From assembly GCF_003020125.1 (NCBI RefSeq), contig NZ_PYFW01000001.1, positions 806,001-870,000 on the forward strand: 64,000 bases of DNA, read 5' to 3'. Origin of the DNA: Bradyrhizobium sp. MOS003. Its GTDB lineage: Bacteria > Pseudomonadota > Alphaproteobacteria > Rhizobiales > Xanthobacteraceae. The notes under the pieces are model-generated. The model was not told the origin of the DNA and made no database searches. It saw only the letters and a list, made by a program, of their open reading frames with translations. Made by a program: the position numbers and the translations under genes. Positions 52,777 to 60,891 of this stretch are shown here, in pieces (positions within the stretch are counted from its first letter, which is position 1; each line of letters begins with the position of its first letter).

Positions 52777-52782
52777 GGATCG

Positions 52783-53286
52783 ATGCGAGCGGAAACGGAG
52801 ATGCCGCGCGCCAATCCCGCCTCGTTCCGCGAAGCCGCCTCGCGCTTCGCGACCGGCGTTGCGGTGCTGACCGCGCTCGACGAGCACGGCCGCGTCTGCG
52901 GCATGACCGTGAACAGCTTCGTCACCGTCAGCCTGTCGCCGCCGACCGTGCTGGTCTCGGTCATGCCGGGCCGAATGCACCGTGCGATCTCGGCGACCTC
53001 ACGCTATTGCGTCAACGTCCTGCCTGATCACGGCTGCGACCTCTCGCGGCATTTCGCCAGCCAGCCCAACACCGGCGCCAGCCCGGATTACGACATCGTG
53101 GACGGCCTGCCGCGGCTGTCGGGATGCGTTGCCTGGTTCGCGTGCGAAGTCACGCGTCACGTCGATGTCAGCGATCACACGCTGATCATCGCCGAAGTCT
53201 CGGCGTGCGACTACCGCGACACCACCCCGCTGGTGTTCTATTCGAGCCGGTATCATCTCGGGCCCGGGATTCCCTTCGATCGGTGA
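52783..53286 (+). CDS. StyB-like flavin reductase
   Basis: A 167-residue flavin reductase-domain protein (FREAASRFATGVAVLTALDE, GMTVNSFVTVSLSPPTVLVS, NVLP, FYSSRYH). It reduces FAD/FMN with NAD(P)H and passes it to the StyA-like oxygenase, 6 bp upstream. ATG at 52783 or 52801 (MPRANPASF). Confidence 0.92.
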   Translation: MRAETEMPRANPASFREAASRFATGVAVLTALDEHGRVCGMTVNSFVTVSLSPPTVLVSVMPGRMHRAISATSRYCVNVLPDHGCDLSRHFASQPNTGASPDYDIVDGLPRLSGCVAWFACEVTRHVDVSDHTLIIAEVSACDYRDTTPLVFYSSRYHLGPGIPFDR

Positions 53287-53291
53287 CGGCG

Positions 53292-53342
53292 GATGAAGCG
53301 TGACGCCTCAGGCGCAGGCCACCCAACCGCGGAAGTGAAGCG
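53292..53342. repeat. Left direct repeat around the DUF1254 gene; remnant of a methyltransferase 3' end
   Basis: TGACGCCTCAGGCG-C-AGGCCACCCA matches 55018-55044 with few changes. On the minus strand it would encode FRGWVACA and a stop, against FRGWVAYA and a stop in the intact methyltransferase gene at 55025. No other part of that gene is found here. Confidence 0.7.
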
Positions 53343-53502
53343 GCTGAGCCCGTCGAGATCGTCACCATCCAGGCGTCCACCTTTCATCCCAAGAGGCGCT
53401 CAACCGCCCTGAGCGCGACGTCCCCCGGCGGCTTGATCTGGATCAAGCGTCACGCGATTTGCGGCACCTAGCGTAAAAGCTCTTCGCAGAGGAGGGAAAG
53501 CA

Positions 53503-54954
53503 ATGCGGATATCCCGACGCCAGGCGACCATTGGCGGTCTCAGTCTCTTTGCAGGGGCATCATTCAGCACATTGGCCCGCGCAGAATTCGGCGACATCTT
53601 GCGCGACTTCGGTGAAGGAGTGGAAGAGTTTGCCGTAGCTCAGGATGCCTACATCTACGGCTATCCGCTGGTGACGATGGAATACACGAGAAGGATCATC
53701 ACGAATGTCGCGAGCCCGGTGGGCAATCGCGCGCCGATGGGCCAGTTCATCAAGTCGCGCCAATATCCTGACGCTTCGTTCCGCGATGTGACCGCGCCGA
53801 ATGCGGACACCCTCTACACGACGGCATTCATCGACGTCGAAAAGGAGCCGTGGGTCCTCAGCATCCCCGACATGAAGGATCGCTATTTCCTGTTTCCGAT
53901 GCTGGACGGCTGGACCGACGTGTTTCAGACGCCAGGAAAGCGAACCACGGGGACGGGTGCGCAGACCTACGCGATTACCGGGCCGGGCTGGAAGGGTGCG
54001 CTCCCCTCGGGCGTCAAGGAGTACAAGTCGCCGACCAGCCTCGTGTGGATACTCGGACGGATCTACTGCACGGGAACGCCGGAAGACTATGCCGCAGTCC
54101 ATGCTGCGCAGGACGCGTGCAAGCTGGTGCCATTGAGCAGCTACGGCAAGCCCTATACGCCGCCAGCCGGCGAGGTCGATCGCTCCATCGACATGAGGAC
54201 CGCCGTGCGCGATCAAGTGAATGGCCTGGATGCCGTCGCCTACTTCACACTCCTGGCGCGGCTCATGAAGGCGAACCCGCCGGCCGCAGCGGATGCCCCC
54301 GCACTCGCCAGGTTCGCGCGGATTGGCCTCGTCGCCGGCCAGGAGTTCGATCCGAGCAGATTGCGCAACGCGGATTTTGCAAAACGTGTCCCGCAGATCG
54401 CCTTCGACCGGATCTTGCTTCAGTTCAAGGTCAACAAGGAGGTCAAGGATATCAACGGATGGGGGTACACGACCAAAACCGGAATCTACGGGACCGACTA
54501 TTTCATGCGGGCATTTGTCACGGCCATCGGCCTCGGTGCGAACCGGCCGCAAGATGCCGTCTATCCCAGTTCGCAGAGGGATGGGGAAGGCAAGGCCTAT
54601 GACGGCGCCGCCAAATATGTCCTGCATTTTGCAAATGGACAGTTGCCGCCTGCGCGCGGGTTCTGGTCGCTGACGATGTATGACAGCAACTACTTCTTCG
54701 TAGCAAACCCGATCAACCGCTATTCGATCAGTGCCCGGCAGAATCTGAAATCGAACCCGGACGGCTCCGTCGACATCTATATCCAGAAGGACTCCCCGGG
54801 CCCAGACAAGGAATCCAACTGGCTACCGGCTCCATCCGGCAAATTCCAGTTGATGATGCGATTGTACTGGCCGAATGACAAAAGTCCCTCGATCGTCAAC
54901 GGCACGTGGAAGCCGCCGGCGGTGAAGAAACTGGCGGCCGTCGTTCAGCGCTAG
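53503..54954 (+). CDS. Tat-exported DUF1254/DUF1214 protein
   Basis: A 483-residue protein with a twin-arginine signal (SRRQATIGGLSLFAGASFSTLARA). DUF1254 comes first (DAYIYGYPLVTMEY, PNADTLYTTAFIDVEKEPW, RYFLFPMLDGWTDVF) and DUF1214 second (ANGQLPPARGFWSLTMYDSN, NRYSISARQNLK, PSGKFQLMMRLYWP). Function is not established for these domains. Base use is a little richer in A/T than its neighbours, and a direct repeat flanks it, so it may have been inserted. Confidence 0.9.
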   Translation: MRISRRQATIGGLSLFAGASFSTLARAEFGDILRDFGEGVEEFAVAQDAYIYGYPLVTMEYTRRIITNVASPVGNRAPMGQFIKSRQYPDASFRDVTAPNADTLYTTAFIDVEKEPWVLSIPDMKDRYFLFPMLDGWTDVFQTPGKRTTGTGAQTYAITGPGWKGALPSGVKEYKSPTSLVWILGRIYCTGTPEDYAAVHAAQDACKLVPLSSYGKPYTPPAGEVDRSIDMRTAVRDQVNGLDAVAYFTLLARLMKANPPAAADAPALARFARIGLVAGQEFDPSRLRNADFAKRVPQIAFDRILLQFKVNKEVKDINGWGYTTKTGIYGTDYFMRAFVTAIGLGANRPQDAVYPSSQRDGEGKAYDGAAKYVLHFANGQLPPARGFWSLTMYDSNYFFVANPINRYSISARQNLKSNPDGSVDIYIQKDSPGPDKESNWLPAPSGKFQLMMRLYWPNDKSPSIVNGTWKPPAVKKLAAVVQR

Positions 54955-55008
54955 AGAATCTGAAGCCCTGGCGCATCCGGCGATGCGGCGATGATGCCTG
55001 CCGTGTCG

Positions 55009-55062
55009 AGGAAGCGGTGACGCCTCAGGCGTAGGCCACCCAGCCGCGGAACGCGAAGCCGG
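55009..55062. repeat. Right direct repeat; 3' end of the intact methyltransferase gene
   Basis: The partner of 53292-53342; it includes the last codons of the methyltransferase gene at 55025 and about 16 bp after it. Confidence 0.7.
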
Positions 55063-55708
55063 TGTAGAACAGCGTGGGATCGGAGAAGCCGGCCTCGCGC
55101 AAGATCACCTCGTCCTGGGCGGGTGCGAGAATCTCCAGATGGTTGGTGACGGCGTTGCGTGCGGCCGCCGCCTGCTCGGGCTCGACGCCGGCGGCGGCCA
55201 GGAACGCGGAGTAGCGCGACAGCCACAGTGGGCGCTCTTCATCGCCGTCGGGCGCGCTCAGATGCGCAACCACGAACGGTGCGCGCGGCTTGAGCCGGCG
55301 GCGGACCTCCGAGGCGATGCGACGCCGCTCGGCGACATCGACGAAGTGCAGGGTCAAGAGGCAGGTGGCGCCGTCGAACGGTCCCTCCGGCGCATCATCG
55401 ATGTAGCCTTGATGAAGGCGTGCACGTGGTGCGAGCGATCCCATCGTTTGGCCGGCCAGCGCCAGCATCGCCGCGGACGGATCGACGCCGTCGAAGCGCC
55501 AGCCGGGATGCGCTTGCGCGAACGCCTTGAGCTCGAGGCCGCCACCCGCGCCGAGCACCAGCACGCTTCCGTCGTTCGAAACGCGCTCGCCCAGCAGGAT
55601 CGCCGCCATGGACAGCATGGCATTGTAGCCGGGCACGAAGCGCGGCGGTCCTTCGGTGTAGCGCGCCACGGCCTGCGGATCGGAGAACATGGTTTGAACG
55701 TCGGTCAT
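55025..55708 (-). CDS. Class I SAM-dependent methyltransferase
   Basis: A 227-residue methyltransferase. Motif I VLVLGAGGGLELKAF, then DGVDPSAAMLALA and ATCLLTLHFVDVAER, RLKPRAPFVVAH. Gene follows rrf2 by 28 bp on the same strand, so it is probably under the Rrf2 operator. Substrate unknown. Confidence 0.88.
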   Translation of the reverse strand: MTDVQTMFSDPQAVARYTEGPPRFVPGYNAMLSMAAILLGERVSNDGSVLVLGAGGGLELKAFAQAHPGWRFDGVDPSAAMLALAGQTMGSLAPRARLHQGYIDDAPEGPFDGATCLLTLHFVDVAERRRIASEVRRRLKPRAPFVVAHLSAPDGDEERPLWLSRYSAFLAAAGVEPEQAAAARNAVTNHLEILAPAQDEVILREAGFSDPTLFYTGFAFRGWVAYA

Positions 55709-55736
55709 GATGTTACTCTGCGGAAGGGGAGCGCGA

Positions 55737-56195
55737 TCACGCGCGGTGCGCCTTCATGCCTTGATGTTTGCGGGAGCCGAGCCGCTTGCGCAGGTCCTCG
55801 CCCAGCATCGCCAGCGTCACCTCGCCGAGCCGCGCCAGCAGCAGCGCCTCCGCATCGTCAAAGGCCTGATCGAGCGCGGCATTGACGGCCTGCTCGACCA
55901 GGCAGCCGGGCGCCTCGGTCCGGTTGCCCATTGCGAGCAGCGGGGGATTGCCGAGCGCGGCATAGACGTCGCGCAGCGTCACCTTCGACAGATCGCAGGC
56001 GATCGTCCAGCCGCCGCCGTGCCCCTTCTCGGAACGGACGTAACCAATCTCCCGCAGACCCGCCATGATGCGGCGGATCACTACTGGGTTGGTGTCCATG
56101 GCCTTCGCCAGCGTCTCGGACGTGAACGGCCCAGGCTGCTGCGCCATGTGCAGGAGGACGTGGAGCACTCCGGAGAGTCGGGAATCTCGTTTCAT
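55737..56195 (-). CDS. Rrf2 family transcriptional regulator
   Basis: A 152-residue winged-HTH regulator ([57 protein letters not shown]). Only two Cys are present (about 67 and 98), so the three-Cys iron-sulfur site of IscR/NsrR is not complete and another signal is likely. Its ATG lies inside a 27-bp palindromic operator, a strong sign of autorepression. Confidence 0.92.
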   Translation of the reverse strand: MKRDSRLSGVLHVLLHMAQQPGPFTSETLAKAMDTNPVVIRRIMAGLREIGYVRSEKGHGGGWTIACDLSKVTLRDVYAALGNPPLLAMGNRTEAPGCLVEQAVNAALDQAFDDAEALLLARLGEVTLAMLGEDLRKRLGSRKHQGMKAHRA

Positions 56196-56217
56196 GTAAC
56201 TTTATATGTTACATGAA
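56191..56217. promoter_or_regulatory. 27-bp palindromic operator of the rrf2-methyltransferase operon
   Basis: TTCATGTAAC-TTTATAT-GTTACATGAA: 10-bp perfect arms, 7-bp AT spacer. The rrf2 start codon is within the left arm (56193-56195), so bound protein would block initiation or early elongation. Confidence 0.85.
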
Positions 56218-56338
56218 AACCCGGAAGTCAAGTCGGCGTCCCTTTCATCCGATGCGCGTTGCCGAACGGCACGCCCAGCGCGCCGGCTGATGGGGAACTG
56301 CGAGAGGTGAAGTACGGGTCTGATTTTCTTGCGTCGAC

Positions 56339-57277
56339 CTAAAGCAGCGCTTTGGGCAGCAGCATGTGAATGCCCTTGTTGCCGTCGACGAGTTGGGTGA
56401 CCCGCAGGTTGCCGGCCAGCGAGCACAGCATGTAGGCCTCGTTACGCGTGCGGTTGGTCCGCGCGCAGACGTGCTTGACCATTTCCCGGACGGCCTGCTT
56501 GGCGGCGTCATCGAGATCCTCGTCGAGCCCGATCGACATCAGATGCGTGGCGCTCTCGGCAAACGGCCATCGGAGGTCCATGTCCTTGCGAACCGTCAGG
56601 CGGAATGTTCCGGTGACCCCGGTCTCGAGTGCCGTGATGCAGACTTCGCCATCACCCTGCACGCCGTGACCGTCACCGGCGAAGAACAATGCGCCTTCGT
56701 TGAACACCGGGAGATACAGCGTCGTGCCGGCGCGCAGCTCCTTGTTGTCCATGTTGCCGCCGAAGGCGCGCGGAACGGGCGACCCGCAGCGGCCCCAGCT
56801 TGGTGGCGGGGCCGTGGCAATGATGCCGAAAAAGGGCGCGAGCGGAATCTCGGTGCCCCATGGCATGATGCAGACCTCTCGCTCGCGGTCGATCACCGGA
56901 TGGATCGTTTCATAATCCGTGAACTCGTCCGGCAGCGTTCCGAGCAGAGGAAGGATCGACACGAAGCCCCAATCCTGACGGACCTTCACGTTGAGGATAT
57001 CGACCTGGAGGGTGTCGCCGACATTGGCGCCGCGCACGTAAACGGGGCCGGTGATGAAGTGAGGTCCCGGCCCTGGCTGCATCGTCTCGAGGGCCACGCG
57101 ATAGTCCTCGGGAACCAGCGAGAGGTCGTCCGGCAGCGTCTCCTTGCCCCCTGCCGGGAAGCTGTGCAGCGTCACGCTGTCGCCGGAGTTGATTTCCAGC
57201 ACAGGTCGTGTGCTGCAGTCCAGATAGCCCCAGACCATGTTTTCGGGCGTGCTGGCTATCTCGTGGTGGCGTTGCAT
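56339..57277 (-). CDS. Acetamidase/formamidase family protein, copy 1
   Basis: A 312-residue amidase of the FmdA_AmdA family, which hydrolyses short amides to ammonia and acid. Conserved blocks: GDSVTLHSFPAGGKE, the metal-site segment GGNMDNKELRAGTTLYLPV, and GDGHGVQGDGEV. The ATG at 57277 (MQRHHEIAS) is preferred over the long in-frame upstream extension. It diverges from the OrfA-like gene and is near a second amidase and an ABC importer. Confidence 0.9.
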   Translation of the reverse strand: MQRHHEIASTPENMVWGYLDCSTRPVLEINSGDSVTLHSFPAGGKETLPDDLSLVPEDYRVALETMQPGPGPHFITGPVYVRGANVGDTLQVDILNVKVRQDWGFVSILPLLGTLPDEFTDYETIHPVIDREREVCIMPWGTEIPLAPFFGIIATAPPPSWGRCGSPVPRAFGGNMDNKELRAGTTLYLPVFNEGALFFAGDGHGVQGDGEVCITALETGVTGTFRLTVRKDMDLRWPFAESATHLMSIGLDEDLDDAAKQAVREMVKHVCARTNRTRNEAYMLCSLAGNLRVTQLVDGNKGIHMLLPKALL

Positions 57278-57454
57278 CGGATGAACTCCAGGCTTGGCGG
57301 GTGCTCTCTCGCGGGCGGGCAATCGTTCCGGGGCATCACGGGCGCGACCGGCAAAATCGTCCTCGGATATTCTAGGCTGCGGCAATCCTTCGGCTATACT
57401 GGCCCCAGGCCCTGCGCGGTGTTCCGTGCAAATGGCGGGCCGAGGGAGAGATCG

Positions 57455-57823
57455 ATGAGGCGGTCCCGTTTCACTGAGAATGAGATTATTCATCTCCTTG
57501 CCGAGGCGAGCTCCGGGGTGTCGATTGCAGAAATCTGCAAGGCCGCCGGCATTACCGAGCGTACGTTCTATCGCTGGCGCCGCAGCTTCGGCGGCCTCGA
57601 CGTCCGCGCCGTTCAGCAGATGAACGAGCTGAAGTCCGAGAATGTGCGTTTGCGCGGCCTCGTCAGCAATCTGTTCGAGCAGTTGCGCAACACGGACACG
57701 GAAAAAAAAGACGGCACATCGAGGGCCGCGCCGCAGCAGGGCACTCGCGCGAGCCGGATCGCAGCGGAGAAGTGTGGTGGCGCGTTGACCGGCCGCTTCT
57801 CGTCGGTGCGCGTCAATCCGTAA
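57455..57823 (+). CDS. Solitary IS3/IS407 OrfA-like HTH-coiled-coil protein
   Basis: A 122-residue protein. The N-terminal 80 residues match transposase OrfA: RRSRFTENEIIHLLAEASSG, HTH VSIAEICKAAGITERTFYRWR, then a leucine-zipper-like LKSENVRLRGLVSNLFEQL. No OrfB and no terminal repeats follow; instead a 40-residue tail with a different composition ends the protein. It is divergent from amidase copy 1 with a good RBS (GAGGGAGA). It may be a decayed IS or a domesticated DNA-binding regulator of the amide locus. Confidence 0.75.
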   Translation: MRRSRFTENEIIHLLAEASSGVSIAEICKAAGITERTFYRWRRSFGGLDVRAVQQMNELKSENVRLRGLVSNLFEQLRNTDTEKKDGTSRAAPQQGTRASRIAAEKCGGALTGRFSSVRVNP

Positions 57824-58131
57824 CGTGCGGACTCCGCTCGGGCGGATGGAACCTGCAGGTGCATTGCGGTTCTGCAAATTCTTTGTGCAGCGATAATGTC
57901 AAAAATGACGGAATCGTTCGCGGCCCGCCGACGTTTGCCTCCGACCGATTGCAGAACGAGCGGAAATGAGGCGCAACGAGATCAAGAATCCAGCGTTTGC
58001 GTCACCCGCGCGACATATTCATCGCCCGGTTCAAATCGCGTGCAGAATGCGTCGCTTATTTCGCCTTGATGCATGGAGGTCGGCGCCTAGTCTTTGAGCT
58101 GCCTTTCAGCAGCTCTGGAGAATTTCGCGCC
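57824..58131. other. 308-bp intergenic region upstream of the amide ABC operon
   Basis: No gene is seen and no insertion sequence end could be found. It has the OrfA-like gene on one side and the binding-protein gene on the other and presumably carries the importer promoter. AT-richer patches lie at about 57873-57915 (TTCTGCAAATTCTTTGTGC). Confidence 0.45.
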
Positions 58132-59178
58132 ATGACCAACCATGTTCGTCCTCCGGCCACGCCGAGTGGTCGTGTGCTCAACCGCCGCAGATTCCTCGCA
58201 GCCTCGTCGATACTCGTTGCCGGCATCGGCGCCGCACCGCTTATGGGATCCGGTATCGCGTCCGCCGCCGAGCTCAAGACCGTTCGCTTCAGCGAGGCCG
58301 TGCACAATCTGGGCTATATCAACCTCTACGTCGGCATGCATGCCGGCATCTTCAAGAAAAACGGTCTCGACATGAAGGTGACCGCCGCCGGCGGCGACAC
58401 CCAGACTTTCGCGGCCGTGCTCGGCGGCTCCGCGGACTTCGCGATCGGCGATGCGACCATGGCGCAGATCTCACGCGAGAATGGCGGCCCCGGTGTCGTT
58501 GTGGGAACGGTCGTGCAGCGCGCGCATTATTTCGGAGTCTCCAAGACGCTCAAGCCGATCACCGATCCGAAGGAGTTCAAGGGTCTCAAGATCGTCACCT
58601 CGCCGGAGCCCAACACCAATTTCAGCGTCACCAAGCGGATGCTGGAAAAAGCCGGGCTGAAGCTGGGTACCGACGCCACGATCGTTCCGGTCAATCCCGG
58701 CACCGAGATCGCGGCGATGCTGGCCGGGCAGGCGGATATGGCGGTCGCCTATCAGCCGAGCGTGGCCGCCGCGGAGGCGCAAGGCGCCAAGGTCGTGTTC
58801 GATTTCTCGAATTATGTCGGGCCGTTCTGCAACACCGGAATCATGGTGCTGCCCTCGACCATCCAGAAAGATCCTGAAATGGTGCAGGCGCTCGTCACCT
58901 CGTTCGAGGAGGCCTCGCGCAAGACCTATGCCGATCCGGCCTTCGCCAAGGAGGTCGCACGGAAGGAGTTTCCGGATTTGCCCGGCGAGGTCGTCGACAA
59001 GGCGATCGACGCGGAGCTGAAATATCTGATCCCGGCGCAGTCCGTGGTCACCAAGCAGGACCAGTGGAAGAACCTCATGGACATGCAGATCTACCTCGGC
59101 AATGCCAAGGGATCGGTTCCGTTCGAGCAGATTATCGACAACTCGTTCGCCGAAAAGGCGGTTGCCAGCCTGAAATGA
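58132..59178 (+). CDS. ABC transporter substrate-binding protein (NMT1/nitrate-sulfonate type)
   Basis: A 348-residue SsuA/TauA/NMT1-like binding protein with a twin-arginine signal (LNRRRFLAASSILVAGIGA). Mature segments LGYINLYVGMHAGIFKKNGLD, GGSADFAIGDATMAQISREN and GLKIVTSPEPNTNF fit the family. The ATG at 58132 is chosen. Its TGA overlaps the ATPase start (59175-59178). Context suggests an amide, nitrile or related solute. Confidence 0.93.
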   Translation: MTNHVRPPATPSGRVLNRRRFLAASSILVAGIGAAPLMGSGIASAAELKTVRFSEAVHNLGYINLYVGMHAGIFKKNGLDMKVTAAGGDTQTFAAVLGGSADFAIGDATMAQISRENGGPGVVVGTVVQRAHYFGVSKTLKPITDPKEFKGLKIVTSPEPNTNFSVTKRMLEKAGLKLGTDATIVPVNPGTEIAAMLAGQADMAVAYQPSVAAAEAQGAKVVFDFSNYVGPFCNTGIMVLPSTIQKDPEMVQALVTSFEEASRKTYADPAFAKEVARKEFPDLPGEVVDKAIDAELKYLIPAQSVVTKQDQWKNLMDMQIYLGNAKGSVPFEQIIDNSFAEKAVASLK

Positions 59179-60002
59179 TCGCCGAGGCTGCCACATACGC
59201 GAAGCCCGGTGAGGGCGGGGCCGTGGACGGCGCCGCCCTCCCGCTCGTGGTCGAGCATGTCGCCAAAGGCTACGACTTCAACGGGCAGGTCGTCCCGGTG
59301 ATTGCCGATCTGAGCCTGACGCTGCGCAAGGGGGAGATCGTCAGCATTGTCGGTCCCTCCGGCTGTGGCAAGACCACACTGCTCAACACGCTCTGTGGCC
59401 TGCTGGCGCCCGATGCCGGGCGCATCCGTTGGCATGGCCGGCAGGTCGTCGGTCAACCTCAGAACGTCGGCTACATGCTGCAGAAGGATCTCCTTTTCCC
59501 GTGGCGCACGGCGCTCGCCAACACCATGCTCGGTCTGGAGATCCGCGGTGTTCCTGCTGCCGAGGCCGAAGACCGCAGCCGGGCCATGCTCGACCAGCTT
59601 GGACTGCATGGGTTCGCAGACCACTATCCAGCGACGTTGTCGGGCGGCATGCGGCAGCGCGTGGCGCTGGCGCGGACCCTCGTGAACGATCCGGACGTGT
59701 TGCTGCTGGACGAACCATTCGCCGCGCTCGATTTTCAGACCAAGCTGCTGATCGAGAACGACATGGTCAGCCTGGTCCGCAAGGGCGGGCGTTCGATGCT
59801 GCTCATCACCCATGACATCGAGGAGGCGGTTTCGATCGCGGATCGCGTCATCGTGCTGACGCGGCGGCCAACTGCGGTGAAGGCGGCTTATGAGATCGAA
59901 CTCGGCTCCGATCGCGCCGACGTCATCTCGCTGCGGGAGAACCCGGATTTCAGCCGCTACGTCCGGCGCATCTGGGCCAATCTCGACGTTGCGATCCAAT
60001 GA
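59175..60002 (+). CDS. ABC transporter ATP-binding protein (TauB/SsuB type)
   Basis: A 275-residue ATPase: Walker A GPSGCGKTT, Q loop MLQKDLLFPW, signature LSGGMRQR, Walker B LLLDEPFAALD, switch LITHDIEEAV. The start at 59175 overlaps the binding-protein stop (ATGA) and its stop overlaps the permease start (59999-60002). Confidence 0.96.
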   Translation: MIAEAATYAKPGEGGAVDGAALPLVVEHVAKGYDFNGQVVPVIADLSLTLRKGEIVSIVGPSGCGKTTLLNTLCGLLAPDAGRIRWHGRQVVGQPQNVGYMLQKDLLFPWRTALANTMLGLEIRGVPAAEAEDRSRAMLDQLGLHGFADHYPATLSGGMRQRVALARTLVNDPDVLLLDEPFAALDFQTKLLIENDMVSLVRKGGRSMLLITHDIEEAVSIADRVIVLTRRPTAVKAAYEIELGSDRADVISLRENPDFSRYVRRIWANLDVAIQ

Positions 60003-60850
60003 CGACAGATGTCGAGACCAGCATGGTTGACGCGTCGAAGCCTGCCGGATGCGTTCCGTCGCCGGTGGCCCGCGCAAAGTGGACGCGCTTGCGCTTCAGC
60101 ATCGCCGTGCTGGCGACCCAGGTTCTCGTCCTGGCCGCTCTCCTTGTCATGTGGGAACGCGCCACGCCGAAGGGCAGCCCCGCGGCCTTCATGTTCGGAT
60201 CGCCGTCGGCGATCGCGGGCTTCCTGGTGCAGATGGCACGGGACGGAAGCTTGTGGCGCGATGCAGGCGTCACCGGCATGGAGACGTTGCTCGGCTTCTT
60301 CATGGGCAATCTGGTCGGCACGCTGCTCGGCCTGTCGCTCTGGTATTCGCGCTTCGTCTCCCGCGTGGTCCAGCCCTTCGTCATCGCGCTCGGATCGATC
60401 CCCATCATCGCGCTCGCCCCCATCGTGATCATTTGGTTCGGCACCGGATTGGTCTCGAAGGTCGCGATGTCCACCCTGTCGGTGGTGATCGTCGCGCTTG
60501 TGACGTCCTACAAGGGAGCGATCGGCGTCGACGGTGATCAGATTAATCTCATGAAGACGCTCGGCGCCTCGAAGTTCCAGATCTTCCGGAAGCTCGTCGT
60601 TCCGGCGTCGCTCACGGACATCTTTGCGGGGCTGAAGCTGACGGTCGGCTTCGCGCTGATCGGCGCCATCGTCGGCGAGTTCATGTCGTCGTCGGAAGGA
60701 CTTGGGCACGCGATCTTCAAGGCCGGCTCCCTCTATATCATTCCCAAGGTTTTCGCCGCGCTCGTCGTGACGATCGTCCTTGCGCTCGTCCTGACCTGGA
60801 TCGTCGGCAAGATCGAGCGGCTGCTGATCCCGTGGCGCCGGCAGGCCTGA
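59999..60850 (+). CDS. ABC transporter permease (TauC/SsuC type)
   Basis: A 283-residue inner membrane protein with six hydrophobic helices and the EAA loop (MKTLGASKFQIFRKLVVPAS) that meets the ATPase. Overlaps the ATPase gene by 4 bp; 41 bp before the second amidase. The N-terminus has an unusual 30-residue polar lead. Confidence 0.95.
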   Translation: MTTDVETSMVDASKPAGCVPSPVARAKWTRLRFSIAVLATQVLVLAALLVMWERATPKGSPAAFMFGSPSAIAGFLVQMARDGSLWRDAGVTGMETLLGFFMGNLVGTLLGLSLWYSRFVSRVVQPFVIALGSIPIIALAPIVIIWFGTGLVSKVAMSTLSVVIVALVTSYKGAIGVDGDQINLMKTLGASKFQIFRKLVVPASLTDIFAGLKLTVGFALIGAIVGEFMSSSEGLGHAIFKAGSLYIIPKVFAALVVTIVLALVLTWIVGKIERLLIPWRRQA

Positions 60851-60891
60851 ATTTCCACCATCATCCCGTTCGCAGACATCCCGGAGGAACC

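Noticed and set aside
56366..57823. Long plus-strand frame covering amidase copy 1 and ending as the OrfA-like protein
   Set aside because: The first 363 codons are antisense to the amidase gene; only the segment from the ATG at 57455 has HTH character.
57278..58131. Possible complete insertion sequence around the OrfA-like gene
   Set aside because: No OrfB reading frame, no terminal inverted repeats and no target-site duplication could be seen on either side.
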